From positions 124,001 through 188,000 of the forward strand of contig NZ_SCFN01000012.1 of the NCBI RefSeq assembly GCF_004138285.1: 64,000 bases of DNA, given 5' to 3'. A model generated the notes under the pieces. That model saw only the letters and a program-made list of their open reading frames with translations, did not search any database and was not told the origin of the DNA. Below, piece by piece: positions 1-8,967 of this stretch (its first letter is position 1; each line of letters begins with the position of its first letter). Both the position numbers and the translations under genes were made by a program. Source of the DNA: Gottfriedia acidiceleris. GTDB lineage: Bacteria > Bacillota > Bacilli > Bacillales > Bacillaceae_G.

Positions 1-657
1 GATTTAAATGCTGCTTGCGCAGGTTTTACTTACGGTTTGTATATGGCAAATGGATTAGTTACATCCGGATTAAATCGTAAAATTTTAGTAGTTGGTGCAG
101 AAACCTTGTCTAAAATTACCGATTATGAAGATCGCACTACTTGCATTTTATTTGGTGATGGCGCTGGTGCAGCTTTAGTTGAGTATGATGAAGAACATCC
201 TAGCTTCATTTCCTCTTACTTAGGATCAGAAGGCGAAAAAGGGAAACATTTATATTGTTCAAATTTATCAAACCAAATGTTTGGAGAAGAAATAATTTAT
301 AACAGTAATATTATTCAAAATGGTCGTGAGGTATATAAATGGGCAGTTACTACAGTTCCAAAAGGGATGCAAGCTGTACTAGATAACGGGGCGATCTCGT
401 TAAATGAAGTTGATTGGTTTGTCCCTCATAGTGCAAATTTAAGAATGATTGAATCAATTTGTGAAAGAAGTGAATTTCCAATTGATAAGACTTTATATAG
501 TTTAGTCGATTGTGGAAATACATCATCTGCCACGATTCCTTTATCTTTAGCAAAGGGAGTGAAGGAAGGAAAACTTAAATATGGGGATAAGGTATTACTT
601 TATGGGTTCGGCGGTGGATTAACGCATGCCGGGTTACTTATTAATTGGACTTTATAA
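1..657 (+). CDS. fabH: Beta-ketoacyl-ACP synthase III, 3' part (FabH family)
   Basis: C-terminal 218 codons of a KAS III enzyme, which condenses acetyl-CoA with malonyl-ACP to start fatty acid synthesis in the cytosol. The reading frame is open from base 1, so the gene is cut by the window edge and the first internal ATG at 37 is not the start. The catalytic triad of the family is visible: Cys in LNAACAGF (bases 16-18), His in VPHSANLRMIE, and Asn in DCGNTSSATIP. The glycine-rich C-terminus LLYGFGGGLTHAG is also typical. Missing N-terminal residues prevent deciding whether this is the housekeeping FabH or a paralogue such as FabHB. Confidence 0.93.
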   Translation, partial: DLNAACAGFTYGLYMANGLVTSGLNRKILVVGAETLSKITDYEDRTTCILFGDGAGAALVEYDEEHPSFISSYLGSEGEKGKHLYCSNLSNQMFGEEIIYNSNIIQNGREVYKWAVTTVPKGMQAVLDNGAISLNEVDWFVPHSANLRMIESICERSEFPIDKTLYSLVDCGNTSSATIPLSLAKGVKEGKLKYGDKVLLYGFGGGLTHAGLLINWTL

Positions 658-697
658 AATTTGAGTCTATAAGCAAGAAACGCATTTAATCAAAAAT

Positions 698-740
698 AAT
701 AAGAAGTCTAATAAGTGATTTAATTAGACTTCTTATTTTA
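698..740 (+). terminator. Rho-independent terminator of fabH
   Basis: A 15-bp stem (698-712 with 723-737) with a 10-nt loop and a short U-rich tail, 40 bases after the fabH stop. Confidence 0.8.
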
Positions 741-795
741 GGTTGTAGAGGATTGTACACTACTTGTTAATAATTTTCGGAAGGAAGAGGATTTA

Positions 796-1761
796 ATGAA
801 TGTATCTGTCTTAGGCTGCGGTAGATGGGGAACTTTTTTAGCTTGGTACGCTAATCGATCTGGTCACAAAGTAGTTTTATGGGGGAGAGAAAATTCTAAA
901 AATTTTATTGGCTTAATTCAAACAAGAAAAAATGACTATTTAAGCCTGCCAGATGGAATTGAGTTAACGAGCTCTTTAGAAGGTGCGTTATCATTTGCAG
1001 AAGTCATTATTATATCAATTAGTGCCCAAGAGCTACGAACATTTGCTAACCGCTTAAGTCAATATAATGAAATACAAGGTAAAACCTTTATTCTCTGTAT
1101 GAAAGGGTTAGAATCTACCACCGGTAAAAGACTCACACAAGTTTTTAGTGAAGAAGTAGGGAAAAACTGCAATGTAGCCGTTTGGGTAGGGCCAGGTCAC
1201 GTACAAGATTTTGTAATGAATATACCTAATTGCATGGTAATTGGTTCGGAAAATATTGAAGTAACAAAACAAATTGCTAAAGTATTTAATAGCGAGTTAA
1301 TACGATTTTATTACGGCCAAGACTTAATTGGTAATGAAATTGGAGCTGCAACAAAAAATGTCATGGGAATAGCTGCAGGAATGCTAGATGGATTGAAATA
1401 TAGTAGTTTAAAAGGATCATTGATGGCTAGAGGCACTAGAGAAATTTCTCGTTTAATAAGAGCAATGGGTGGAAATGATTTAACAATTTACGGTTTAAGT
1501 CATTTAGGAGACTACGAGGCAACACTCTTTTCAATGCATAGTCATAATCGAAAGTTTGGACAGGCATTTGTTGAAGGAAAACCATTTGATAAATTAGCGG
1601 AAGGGGTTTCTACAATTAAGGCTTTAAAGGAACTTTCTGATCAGTATGATATTGAACTACCGATTTGTAACGCATTGTTTGAAATCATTTATGAACATAA
1701 AAATGCGAAAGAAACTTTGGAGGAATTATTTTTAAGACCACTAAAATTTGAGTTTCAATAA
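796..1761 (+). CDS. Glycerol-3-phosphate dehydrogenase-like protein (GpsA family paralogue)
   Basis: NAD(P)-dependent glycerol-3-phosphate dehydrogenase family, 321 aa, slightly shorter than usual GpsA (about 335-345). The N-terminus MNVSVLGCGRWGTFLAW carries the Rossmann GxGxxG loop. The C-terminal domain has the family block GNEIGAATKNVMGIAAGM with the expected lysine, then GLSHLGDYEATLFS and SHNRKFGQ. Family members reduce dihydroxyacetone phosphate to glycerol-3-phosphate for phospholipids. GGAAGAGG lies just before the ATG. It stands alone between two terminator/leader regions, unlike the usual gpsA next to der/engA, so it is probably a second copy; substrate preference is inferred only. 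Confidence 0.82.
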   Translation: MNVSVLGCGRWGTFLAWYANRSGHKVVLWGRENSKNFIGLIQTRKNDYLSLPDGIELTSSLEGALSFAEVIIISISAQELRTFANRLSQYNEIQGKTFILCMKGLESTTGKRLTQVFSEEVGKNCNVAVWVGPGHVQDFVMNIPNCMVIGSENIEVTKQIAKVFNSELIRFYYGQDLIGNEIGAATKNVMGIAAGMLDGLKYSSLKGSLMARGTREISRLIRAMGGNDLTIYGLSHLGDYEATLFSMHSHNRKFGQAFVEGKPFDKLAEGVSTIKALKELSDQYDIELPICNALFEIIYEHKNAKETLEELFLRPLKFEFQ

Positions 1762-1953
1762 AAATGAAATTTTATTTCGGGAACTCTATAAAAAACAATA
1801 AATTTGTTGTTTTTGTAACTTTTATTCGTGTTTTATCGTTTGTTTTTAGTTAAAATACGAACGATTTTGTTGTTTTTTATAAAAAAGTTCATATTTTGTA
1901 TTGAAAATATATTTCTAGTTTGATATATTAGCAGTGTAATCATTCATAAACAT

Positions 1954-2025
1954 TACTCGTATATGCTCAGTAATATGGTCTGAGCGTTTCTACCTGGTTC
2001 CCAATGAAAGAACTAGACTACGAGT
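1954..2025 (+). promoter_or_regulatory. Purine (guanine-type) riboswitch aptamer
   Basis: P1 is ACTCGTA (1954-1960) with TACGAGT (2019-2025). P2 pairs GCTCAG (1965-1970) with CTGAGC (1980-1985) around the conserved loop TAATATGG. The core GTTTCTACC follows, and P3 pairs CTGGTTC with GAACTAG. The specificity base before P1' (position 2018, equivalent to 74) is C, as in guanine/hypoxanthine aptamers; adenine aptamers have U. It precedes a terminator and a secreted purine-nucleosidase gene. Confidence 0.92.
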
Positions 2026-2118
2026 TAAAGTAGTTATTGGTCGTCATTTTATGTAACCAATACTTAAGGTCTAGCATTAAACCTGATTTAATGCTTATCT
2101 ATACTTTAACTTTCGTAG

Positions 2119-2162
2119 GTCTAGAAGGTAGGAATTATTCTACTTTTTCTAGACTTTTTTTT
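2119..2162 (+). terminator. Riboswitch expression-platform terminator
   Basis: Stem GTCTAGAAGGTAG (2119-2131) with CTAC..TTCTAGAC (2140-2154), followed by a run of nine Ts. It lies about 95 bases after the aptamer and 44 bases before the ATG, consistent with premature termination when guanine is bound. A separate hairpin (AGCATTAAA with TTTAATGCT) lies between the two. Confidence 0.82.
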
Positions 2163-2205
2163 TGGACCAAAACTTCGAGTGTGATAAACAACAGGGGGAA
2201 AAGAC

Positions 2206-3075
2206 ATGTTAAAGAAGTACGGTATAGTAGGAGTAGCATCTGCACTATTAGTTTCAGCATTTGTAGGTTATAACGCTAAAACAAATACTGTAGAAGCAAA
2301 ATCAAAACAATTAAGACCAATCGTTATTGAGGGACCAATGCCAATAGAGGCTGAAAAATTTGCAAGTAAGCTAAAAAATGTAAAAGTAGAAAAATCAGGT
2401 AGTTTCGTATTTTACAAAGGTACTTTAGATCATTATCCAGTTATTGTAGCAAAAACAGGTAAAGGTATGGAAAATACTGCTGCTGCTACAGCGATTGCAA
2501 TTGAAAAATATAAACCAGTCGCAATTATTAACCAAGGAACATCTGGTGGTCATGACGCAAATTTAAATGTTTTTGATATCGTATTAGGTAAAAATACAAC
2601 TAATATTGGTTCTTTAAAAACAGAAACGAAAGACGAAAACCAAGGAATTGATGCAACTCAATGGAAACCAATGGACTTAATGGCTTCAGAAGGTAGTGCA
2701 GGTGAAGATCCAAACGCTGAAAAACCACGTTTTTACGAAGGTAATAAAGATTTATTAACAGCTGCAAATGCAGTAAAAAATAAATACACTAAAGGTAAGG
2801 TTGTAGAAGGTACAATCGGATCTGCAGACGTTTGGAACAATGAAGTTGATCGCATTAAATGGTTCCATACTAAATATGGTACTTCAGTAGAAGAAATGGA
2901 AGGCGCTGCTGCAGCTCAAATCTCTCAAGCATATAATGTACCTTTCTTAGGAATTCGTGTATTATCAAACAATAAAACTAATGGCGGTAAATACGATCCA
3001 ACTACAGCTGATGCATGTCAGGAGTATGTAATGGAAGTAGTTAAGAAATATATTTCTACAAATCCAAGTAAATAA
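2206..3075 (+). CDS. Secreted purine nucleosidase-like protein (PNP_UDP_1 fold)
   Basis: 289 aa. Residues 1-30 form a Sec signal peptide (Lys-Lys, then a hydrophobic stretch, cleavage region near VEAKS). The rest matches the MTA/SAH nucleosidase/phosphorylase fold: KTGKGMENTAAATA, the INQGTSGGH loop, and EEMEGAAAAQISQAYNVPFLGIRVLSN, which holds the Met-Glu pair that contacts the ribose. Family enzymes cleave the N-glycosidic bond of adenine or other purine nucleosides. Export and the upstream guanine riboswitch suggest salvage of extracellular nucleosides or SAM-derived compounds when guanine is scarce. Cytosolic Pfs (about 230 aa) lacks the signal peptide. The start follows AGGGGGAAA with a 5-6 base spacing. 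The exact substrate is unknown. Confidence 0.85.
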   Translation: MLKKYGIVGVASALLVSAFVGYNAKTNTVEAKSKQLRPIVIEGPMPIEAEKFASKLKNVKVEKSGSFVFYKGTLDHYPVIVAKTGKGMENTAAATAIAIEKYKPVAIINQGTSGGHDANLNVFDIVLGKNTTNIGSLKTETKDENQGIDATQWKPMDLMASEGSAGEDPNAEKPRFYEGNKDLLTAANAVKNKYTKGKVVEGTIGSADVWNNEVDRIKWFHTKYGTSVEEMEGAAAAQISQAYNVPFLGIRVLSNNKTNGGKYDPTTADACQEYVMEVVKKYISTNPSK

Positions 3076-3084
3076 TAAATATTG

Positions 3085-3136
3085 AAAAAGCACCTCGAGC
3101 TATCACCGATTTATGATGTGAACGAGGTGCTTTTTT
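3085..3136 (+). terminator. Rho-independent terminator of the nucleosidase gene
   Basis: 13-bp stem AAAAAGCACCTCG (3085-3097) with CGAGGTGCTTTTT (3123-3135), then Ts. Confidence 0.88.
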
Positions 3137-3165
3137 GTGTATTATTCAACGCATAAAAAGATAAA

Positions 3166-3207
3166 AAAGAAGATGAACATCTACACAAGTTAGAGTTCAT
3201 CTTCTTT
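3166..3207 (-). terminator. Rho-independent terminator of the subtilase gene
   Basis: Perfect 13-bp stem AAAGAAGATGAAC with GTTCATCTTCTTT. The flanking A-run at 3163-3168 is the T-run of the minus strand, so it ends transcription from the 3245-7060 gene. Confidence 0.85.
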
Positions 3208-3244
3208 CATGAGCAAATAACACGAATTTCAAAATAGCTGATTT

Positions 3245-6200
3245 TTAATCTTGAATTGGTGGATATCTGCCCGGTGTTTTTAGTGAGTAAGCTCGAAGAA
3301 TTGTCTGCTCTACTTGGTTGCCTGCAGAGTCAGTTGCTTTCAAGCGAATTGATACATACCCTGAGTCAGGATGATTCACAGTAATATTGAATTTATTCTC
3401 GTTCCGTTTGTTTACTTTAGCAGGAATCCATGTAGTACCATCATCAGTTGAAGTCCACATTTCCGTTTGAACAATGTCATGAACATCTGCACCAGGTTGA
3501 GTCTCTATGGAAACGTTAAATTTATAAGGTCTTCCTCCATAAATTGAATTTCCAAGGTCGACCCCTAAGTCATATTTAGGCCACAGTAATGGTAATACTG
3601 TAAGTCCACTAGTTGGTTTAGCTGATTGGAATGTCCAGTTTGTACTAATCGATGTAGCCCACGGGAACCAACCTGTACCGTTATGGGTACCGTTTACCTT
3701 TAGTTGATAGGTTGACGCTTTTTCGTCAACAGTGATTGGACCATATTGCGTAATGTTTTTGCTATTATAGATTTCTTTACCATCCGCCGAAAGCGTCGCA
3801 GAACTAGTCTCTCCGGTCCTGTTGAACCAACCATAATGTGAACCGTCTGAATCACCTATATTAGGAATGTGTAGTGTCATTAGATTATCCTTTCGGTAGG
3901 CTTTAGATGACTCCATTCCAGGTCCTTGAGCTGACTCAAACCAGTTCTCTGTATACCGCGTGTTAGGACTAAAATATTTATCCCACGGACCGCTCAACGT
4001 ATAAGAGATATTTTTGTTGTTTGGAAATACATTGTGCAAAAAACGGACCTGATCCATCGCTGGATATTCTGACCCAGTACTGTACCACTCTTCCCGTTGG
4101 AATTGAGAAGGGAAGTAGTCAACTGTGTCGACTGTAATATCTTGCCAAGGGCGTAACACAGGGTTCGTGTCACCAATAATACCTTCTTTACCAAAGTAGT
4201 TGTTTGTCACGATTTTCGAATTCTTCTTCGTGAAATTGATAACTGGCTTAGAAGGCAGCTCCCCTTTAACATATAACGAACCATTGTAAACATAAGGACT
4301 GTTTGCAATGCCATCAAGTTTTATCATAACTTTTTCCTCGGTAGCTCGCTTAATCAATACTTCACCTTCGTCTTGGTTAAGAGACCAAGCAGGAATAGCA
4401 GATCCCGCAAAATTTGGAAGGATGCTTGTGAATAAACCAGGTCGATCATTCACAATAATGACTCCTTCAGCACCAGCCGTTGCAAGTGCCGCAATTTGGT
4501 CGGCATATTTCATACTGATATCACGCTTAATAATCGCGAGCTTTCCGGAGATATCTACCTTAGCGATTTCGTCAGCATGTGCAGTTCCTACATTAATTGC
4601 TTGTAGTGTTTTTTGTCCGTCCAATTTTTGCGCATAAATGACTGGATGAAGCGGAATCGCAGTTTGGGCAGAATCCACATAAGATGCGCGAATAACTGGA
4701 GCATAGCGCCTCGTGTCGTACATGAACTCAAGTTTGCCCACATCCACTTTTTTGCTAGGGATTACATATGCATGGAAGATAAAAGAATTGGTACCACTCC
4801 AAAAATATGCTGTAGGCATTTTAGTAATATCTTGACCTTGACGGAAAAATCCGATCTTGTATCCATGAGCTTCTGACTCATTAGGGGTACGAACATCAAT
4901 CTCTTTACCTAATCGAGCGTCTACTGTCATATTGGTGTCTTTCGTAACTTCAATATTAGGATTTCCACCTAATGTAACAGACTCTCCAAAAGTATTATAC
5001 TTATCTGTTGTTACGACTCTAGCCATGACAGAATAATTACCAGGGTTTACCTCAATATTTGCGGTTCCTTTTTGATCAGCCTTCGGAATAACTTCGTAAA
5101 CTCGTCCTGTATCCAGATTATAAGCTACAACAGTTGTTGCGGTGCCACCTGGGTTTCCATTTCGGTCAATTGTCGAAACGGTTAAATTGACTAATGGTTC
5201 TGTCTTCGTTGCACCGATTGTAGTGTTAAATTTTTTCCCGTCGTCTCCAGTAGCTGTGACAACTGCTTTGTAATCTCCAGCAGTACCAAAAGATGGATTA
5301 AAAGTAACCTTTACTTCGCTACTACCATGAGCTGGTATAGTAACCCCTGACTTATTGAGTGTAAATATACCAGAAGGTGCTACAACCCCAGTCTCTCCTC
5401 TAGGGATCATACTAAGCGATAATGTGACATCACTATTGGATGGGTTGAAATATTTAAAGGATTTTTCGATCGGTTTGTCTTCTGCCATTGCACTTCCTAG
5501 ACTAACTACTGCAGGGCTACTATAAACATTAGCGTTAAGAGCATTAGCGATATCTACGCGTCCTCCACCTTGTTGGTAAGCAGTATAAGTTGTTTGCGGT
5601 TTCGCTGTTTCAACTAATACTTGCTTGACTTGGTCAGCTGACCAGTCAGGGTGTTTTTGACGTAGGATTGCTGCTGCACCAGCAACATGTGGTGTAGCCA
5701 TTGAAGTACCATTGAGAGACGTGTAATAGTCATCTACAACTGTACCTATAGCAGTTCCAGCAGCACGAGCAGCCACGATTCCGACTCCCGGCGCTGTAAT
5801 TTCAGGTTTAACTCTGTAATTCTCAATGATTGGTCCACGGCTGGAGAAGCTGGCCAAAAGGTCATTCTTATCAACTGCACCAACTGTCAATGCTTTTTCA
5901 GCAGCACCTGGTGCCCCTATAGTTTTCTTACCTGGCCCCGCATTACCTGCAGCGATGATAAATAGAGTGTTACTAGATTCACTTAATTGATTGACTGCTT
6001 GGCTCATTGGATCCGTACCATCGCTCGCCTCAGTACTTCCCAAGCTCATGCTGACGATATCAGCCCCTTCCTTAACAGCCCATTCCATCCCAGCAATAAT
6101 CCAAGATTCTTCACCGGAACCACTAGTGTTGAGCACCTTTCCAATCAAAAGGTCTGCACCTGGTGCAACACCTTTTAACCTTCCACCAGAGGCGGAGCCA

Positions 6201-7060
6201 GATCCCGCTATAGTCGAGGCTACATGAGTACCATGACCGTGGTGATCAATAAAGTCGGCATCATCGGTAAAATTCTTCGCTTCTTTTATAGAGGCTTTAA
6301 CGTCAGGGTGGTTCGAGTCTATACCCGTATCTAAAACAGCGACCTTTATGCCTTTTCCATCAAATCCAGAGGCCCATGCTACAGGCGCACCGATCTGAGG
6401 AACACTCTTATCAAGTGCAACTTTTACTGGCTTGTCTAACCAAATCTTTTCAATACCATCAGTTAACTCAACTTGAGACGATTTTACTTTTGTCTCTCCA
6501 TCAACTGCATCCCAGAATTTAGCAGTCTGCTTTTTGTCAGTATTTACTGCAACAGCATTTACACTAGGGAGATTTAACTGTCGTGTAGCCCCAGTCGAGA
6601 CAGCTTTGTTAGTTGACTGAGAAACATTTTTGGATTCCTTCGTTACAATTAAAGGTACGCTTGATCGATGAGCATCATCATACTTATACTCAATCAATTT
6701 TGTAATATTAAATAGCTCCTCATCTAATTGGCCAGAAGCTAGGAAAGCTACGGCTTTATCAGGAATTAAATAGTAGTCTCCATTAACTAGTTTGGTAGTA
6801 TACGAAATTGGCATACCATCCTCTTTAGGCTGCAGGGTACCTGCTAATTTTCCATCAGAGTAGCGATTAAGGATTACTACGTCACCAGTGATTAAAGTTA
6901 TTGTGTTAGTAGAAACGATATGTGATGGAGACGAGGTTTGTTGGTTTAACTTAGATTCTGAAGTTGCAGTATCTGGACTTGCCGTCGCTGTTGACTGGGA
7001 AATACCAAAGATAAGTGAAGTAGCAGCTAACACATTTAAAACTTTGAAACTATTTTTCAT
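3245..7060 (-). CDS. Large secreted S8 subtilisin-like serine protease
   Basis: 1271 aa extracellular protease. A signal peptide (about 1-28, ending SQSTATAS) is followed by a pro-region to about 215 and a peptidase S8 domain. Catalytic residues are Asp244 (AVLDTGID), His276 (HGHGTHVAS) and Ser453 (NGTSMATPHVAG), with the oxyanion Asn373 in AAGNAGPG. Downstream come a beta-sandwich region, a PA-like segment (KLAIIKRD, AGAEGVIIVND at about residues 840-880), and a long C-terminal region without cell-wall anchor motif. AGGGAGGAA precedes the ATG. It stands alone with its own terminator. The layout recalls high-molecular-weight secreted subtilases more than the short degradative subtilisins; substrate unknown. 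Confidence 0.9.
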   Translation of the reverse strand: MKNSFKVLNVLAATSLIFGISQSTATASPDTATSESKLNQQTSSPSHIVSTNTITLITGDVVILNRYSDGKLAGTLQPKEDGMPISYTTKLVNGDYYLIPDKAVAFLASGQLDEELFNITKLIEYKYDDAHRSSVPLIVTKESKNVSQSTNKAVSTGATRQLNLPSVNAVAVNTDKKQTAKFWDAVDGETKVKSSQVELTDGIEKIWLDKPVKVALDKSVPQIGAPVAWASGFDGKGIKVAVLDTGIDSNHPDVKASIKEAKNFTDDADFIDHHGHGTHVASTIAGSGSASGGRLKGVAPGADLLIGKVLNTSGSGEESWIIAGMEWAVKEGADIVSMSLGSTEASDGTDPMSQAVNQLSESSNTLFIIAAGNAGPGKKTIGAPGAAEKALTVGAVDKNDLLASFSSRGPIIENYRVKPEITAPGVGIVAARAAGTAIGTVVDDYYTSLNGTSMATPHVAGAAAILRQKHPDWSADQVKQVLVETAKPQTTYTAYQQGGGRVDIANALNANVYSSPAVVSLGSAMAEDKPIEKSFKYFNPSNSDVTLSLSMIPRGETGVVAPSGIFTLNKSGVTIPAHGSSEVKVTFNPSFGTAGDYKAVVTATGDDGKKFNTTIGATKTEPLVNLTVSTIDRNGNPGGTATTVVAYNLDTGRVYEVIPKADQKGTANIEVNPGNYSVMARVVTTDKYNTFGESVTLGGNPNIEVTKDTNMTVDARLGKEIDVRTPNESEAHGYKIGFFRQGQDITKMPTAYFWSGTNSFIFHAYVIPSKKVDVGKLEFMYDTRRYAPVIRASYVDSAQTAIPLHPVIYAQKLDGQKTLQAINVGTAHADEIAKVDISGKLAIIKRDISMKYADQIAALATAGAEGVIIVNDRPGLFTSILPNFAGSAIPAWSLNQDEGEVLIKRATEEKVMIKLDGIANSPYVYNGSLYVKGELPSKPVINFTKKNSKIVTNNYFGKEGIIGDTNPVLRPWQDITVDTVDYFPSQFQREEWYSTGSEYPAMDQVRFLHNVFPNNKNISYTLSGPWDKYFSPNTRYTENWFESAQGPGMESSKAYRKDNLMTLHIPNIGDSDGSHYGWFNRTGETSSATLSADGKEIYNSKNITQYGPITVDEKASTYQLKVNGTHNGTGWFPWATSISTNWTFQSAKPTSGLTVLPLLWPKYDLGVDLGNSIYGGRPYKFNVSIETQPGADVHDIVQTEMWTSTDDGTTWIPAKVNKRNENKFNITVNHPDSGYVSIRLKATDSAGNQVEQTILRAYSLKTPGRYPPIQD

Positions 7061-7433
7061 TGTATTCCTCCCTTTAGAATCATTAGAAATAGCCTTTCTG
7101 TTACTTAAAACGTGTTAATCCCCCTTTATTTTTCTTTTTGTATCCTGGTGTGTGTAAACAATCTTTACTTAATAGAATGAACTAATTTCGCTAGACTAGA
7201 ATAAACTCGATCTACTAAAGATCTTGCCTTATATAAACTTTTCTAAGAGTCTATGAATCAAGTGGAATTTTGCGCGACTCTATATCAAGTAGCAAAAGTA
7301 TATTAAATTTTCATTCTTGTTTATAGCAAATATTGTAACTTGCAAGCTGGATACATAACTTACAAGTTAATTTTAAAGGGAGTTTATGGGATATTTTGTT
7401 TATGAAAAATTCATCAAGTTTCCATTTTAAATA
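7061..7433. other. Intergenic region upstream of the subtilase
   Basis: 370 bases of AT-rich DNA with no convincing gene. It must hold the promoter of the minus-strand subtilase, whose SD is at 7066-7073, but no clean -35/-10 pair was recognised. Confidence 0.5.
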
Positions 7434-7491
7434 AAAAAGTGTTCTTAGAAGGAGGAACTTACAAATGATACTCCTTCAGGGAACACTTTTT
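7434..7491 (-). terminator. Terminator of the ArsR/DUF2087 regulator gene
   Basis: Long hairpin: AAAAAGTGTTC (7434-7444) with GAACACTTTTT (7481-7491), extended inside by AGAAGGAG with CTCCTTC. T-runs on both strands make it potentially bidirectional. Confidence 0.8.
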
Positions 7492-7542
7492 AATATTATT
7501 TAATCGTCAGTAACTGAGCTTATAAAGATGAGAAATTCCGTC

Positions 7543-8121
7543 TTATTTTAACCACCATAATTCAACTGGATTTAATTCATACTGATTATTTTCGCGATAC
7601 ATATACTGGCACATAATGAGCTCACGTCTCAACGTAGCGTAATCCTCATGAAAACCCTTCAAATATTCATTGATTTCTTTCTCTTGATAAACTCTACCAA
7701 ATTCTAGGCCTTTAATCATGTGCGCTAAAACGACAAGCTTTTTCTTTCGCTGAGCAGGATAAATTTTAAGTTTGCCTTCCTTAGTAAAGAAATTATTGAT
7801 AATGCTTGAGCGTTCACTTTCAGTAACTGACATTTCCATATTAGAATCTCCTCCTGTTCCTACTGTAAAAATTGCATTAGCACTCATTTCTAAAATTTTA
7901 GTATTTAGAGTGAAATAGATTGTGTTTTTATCACGGCGCTCCTTAATCAGACCAACCTCTCTAAGCTTTGACATATGATGGGTAATCGTTGGGGGTTTAA
8001 GACTTAATTTACTAGCAATTTCTTGCCCGCTTAATTGACCTTGCTGAAGTAATGCGATAATGCGCACACGGGTAAGATCACCTAATGCTTTGTGGAAATC
8101 CACAACTTTACTTAATTGCAC
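7543..8121 (-). CDS. ArsR-type winged-helix regulator with C-terminal DUF2087 domain
   Basis: 192 aa transcription factor. Residues 8-80 form an ArsR-like winged helix (LGDLTRVRIIALL, LSGQEIASKLSLKPPTITHHMSKLREVGLI). Residues 105-185 match DUF2087 (FTKEGKLKIYPAQRKKKLVVL, FGRVYQEKEINEYL, HEDYATLRRELI). The classical ArsR metal-binding cysteine motif is absent, so a metal sensor is unlikely. Two identical palindromes lie 26-52 bases upstream of its start, consistent with autoregulation. The divergent neighbour is a SnoaL-like protein, a plausible second target. The ligand is unknown. Confidence 0.85.
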   Translation of the reverse strand: MQLSKVVDFHKALGDLTRVRIIALLQQGQLSGQEIASKLSLKPPTITHHMSKLREVGLIKERRDKNTIYFTLNTKILEMSANAIFTVGTGGDSNMEMSVTESERSSIINNFFTKEGKLKIYPAQRKKKLVVLAHMIKGLEFGRVYQEKEINEYLKGFHEDYATLRRELIMCQYMYRENNQYELNPVELWWLK

Positions 8122-8146
8122 TTAGTAAACACCTACTTTTATATTT

Positions 8147-8173
8147 ATCTAATTAGATAATAATCTAATTAGA
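8147..8173. promoter_or_regulatory. Paired palindromic operator for the ArsR-type regulator
   Basis: The 11-mer ATCTAATTAGA, itself a near-perfect palindrome, occurs at 8147-8157 and again at 8163-8173, 16 bp apart, in the divergent promoter region. Two dyads in this position are typical of winged-helix dimers binding side by side. Binding is inferred. Confidence 0.6.
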
Positions 8174-8326
8174 ATTGAGTTTCAATAAGTAGCTTTATAC
8201 GAATTTAAATTTAGTTATTTTATACTAAATATTTTTAGTTAATGTTTTAGATAGGATAACGATAAACTTGTAACGAATGTTCATTATTAAACTAGTAAAA
8301 AAGCAGTTTAGAGGGAGGGATACTAG

Positions 8327-8755
8327 GTGATAAGTATTGATAAAATGAATGTTGCTAATAGATGGTTTAAGGAATACTTTACAACTGGAAATCTTGAGGT
8401 ATTAGACGAACTTACAACTGAAGATTTCATTTATCACTCTAGAAATGGTAAAAATTCAAAAGATAAAATGAAAGAATTTATGATTTGGTATCGTTCTGTT
8501 TTTCATGATGATGAATGGAGTATAGATGACTTAATAGAACAAGGACATAAATTAGTTGTACGTTATACGGGGTGGATGACATATAAAGGTGGGTGGTTCA
8601 ATATACCGTCAGAAAATCAACGTGTGAAAGAATCAGGAATCTTAATATTTTACTTCGAAGGCTCTAAAGTAAAAGAAATGTGGTGTGAAAATAGTGACGC
8701 AGCTATTTTATATAGACTAGGAGCCTTACATAATAATACTCATACAGTTTTTTAA
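8327..8755 (+). CDS. SnoaL-like (NTF2-fold) protein
   Basis: 142 aa protein of the SnoaL/ester-cyclase type within the NTF2-like superfamily: ANRWFKEYFTTGNLEVLDEL at the N-terminus, LIEQGHKLVVRYTGWMTYKGGWFNIPSENQRVKESGILIFYFEGSKVKEMW in the C-terminal half (positions about 65-120). Members form a cone-shaped alpha+beta barrel that binds small hydrophobic molecules, and many bacterial copies have no known reaction. The start is GTG with a strong GAGGGAGGG eight bases upstream. It is divergent from the ArsR/DUF2087 regulator across the paired palindromes, so it may be the regulator's target. Confidence 0.75.
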   Translation: MISIDKMNVANRWFKEYFTTGNLEVLDELTTEDFIYHSRNGKNSKDKMKEFMIWYRSVFHDDEWSIDDLIEQGHKLVVRYTGWMTYKGGWFNIPSENQRVKESGILIFYFEGSKVKEMWCENSDAAILYRLGALHNNTHTVF

Positions 8756-8893
8756 AACGAGTTAAATTGGTTTGCTTTAAGCATTCCAATTTTTCTCATT
8801 TATATAGGAAAAAAGTATTGGAATTGCATATTGGCATAATCGAAAATAACTGCTATGCTAATTAAGTGAAAAATTGAAAAAGGGGGAATTTTC

Positions 8894-8950
8894 ATGCAAA
8901 TAATCAGTCTTTCTAGTACTAATTTAAAACTATGGGGATTCAATAGTTAA
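8894..8950 (+). CDS. Possible leader peptide (18 aa) before the MFS gene
   Basis: ATG preceded by a strong AGGGGGAA (spacing 6), encoding MQIISLSSTNLKLWGFNS and stopping 17 bases before the TTG of the MFS gene. A short, well-initiated ORF directly before an exporter gene with a weak start resembles translational-attenuation leaders of drug-efflux genes. No functional proof; it could also be an unrelated microprotein. Confidence 0.4.
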   Translation: MQIISLSSTNLKLWGFNS

Positions 8951-8967
8951 AGAGAGGTTGAAAGAGT

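Noticed and set aside
4308-6227. Plus-strand ORFs of 60-110 aa inside the first subtilase
   Set aside because: Shadows of the minus-strand protease gene, with no SD or family motif.
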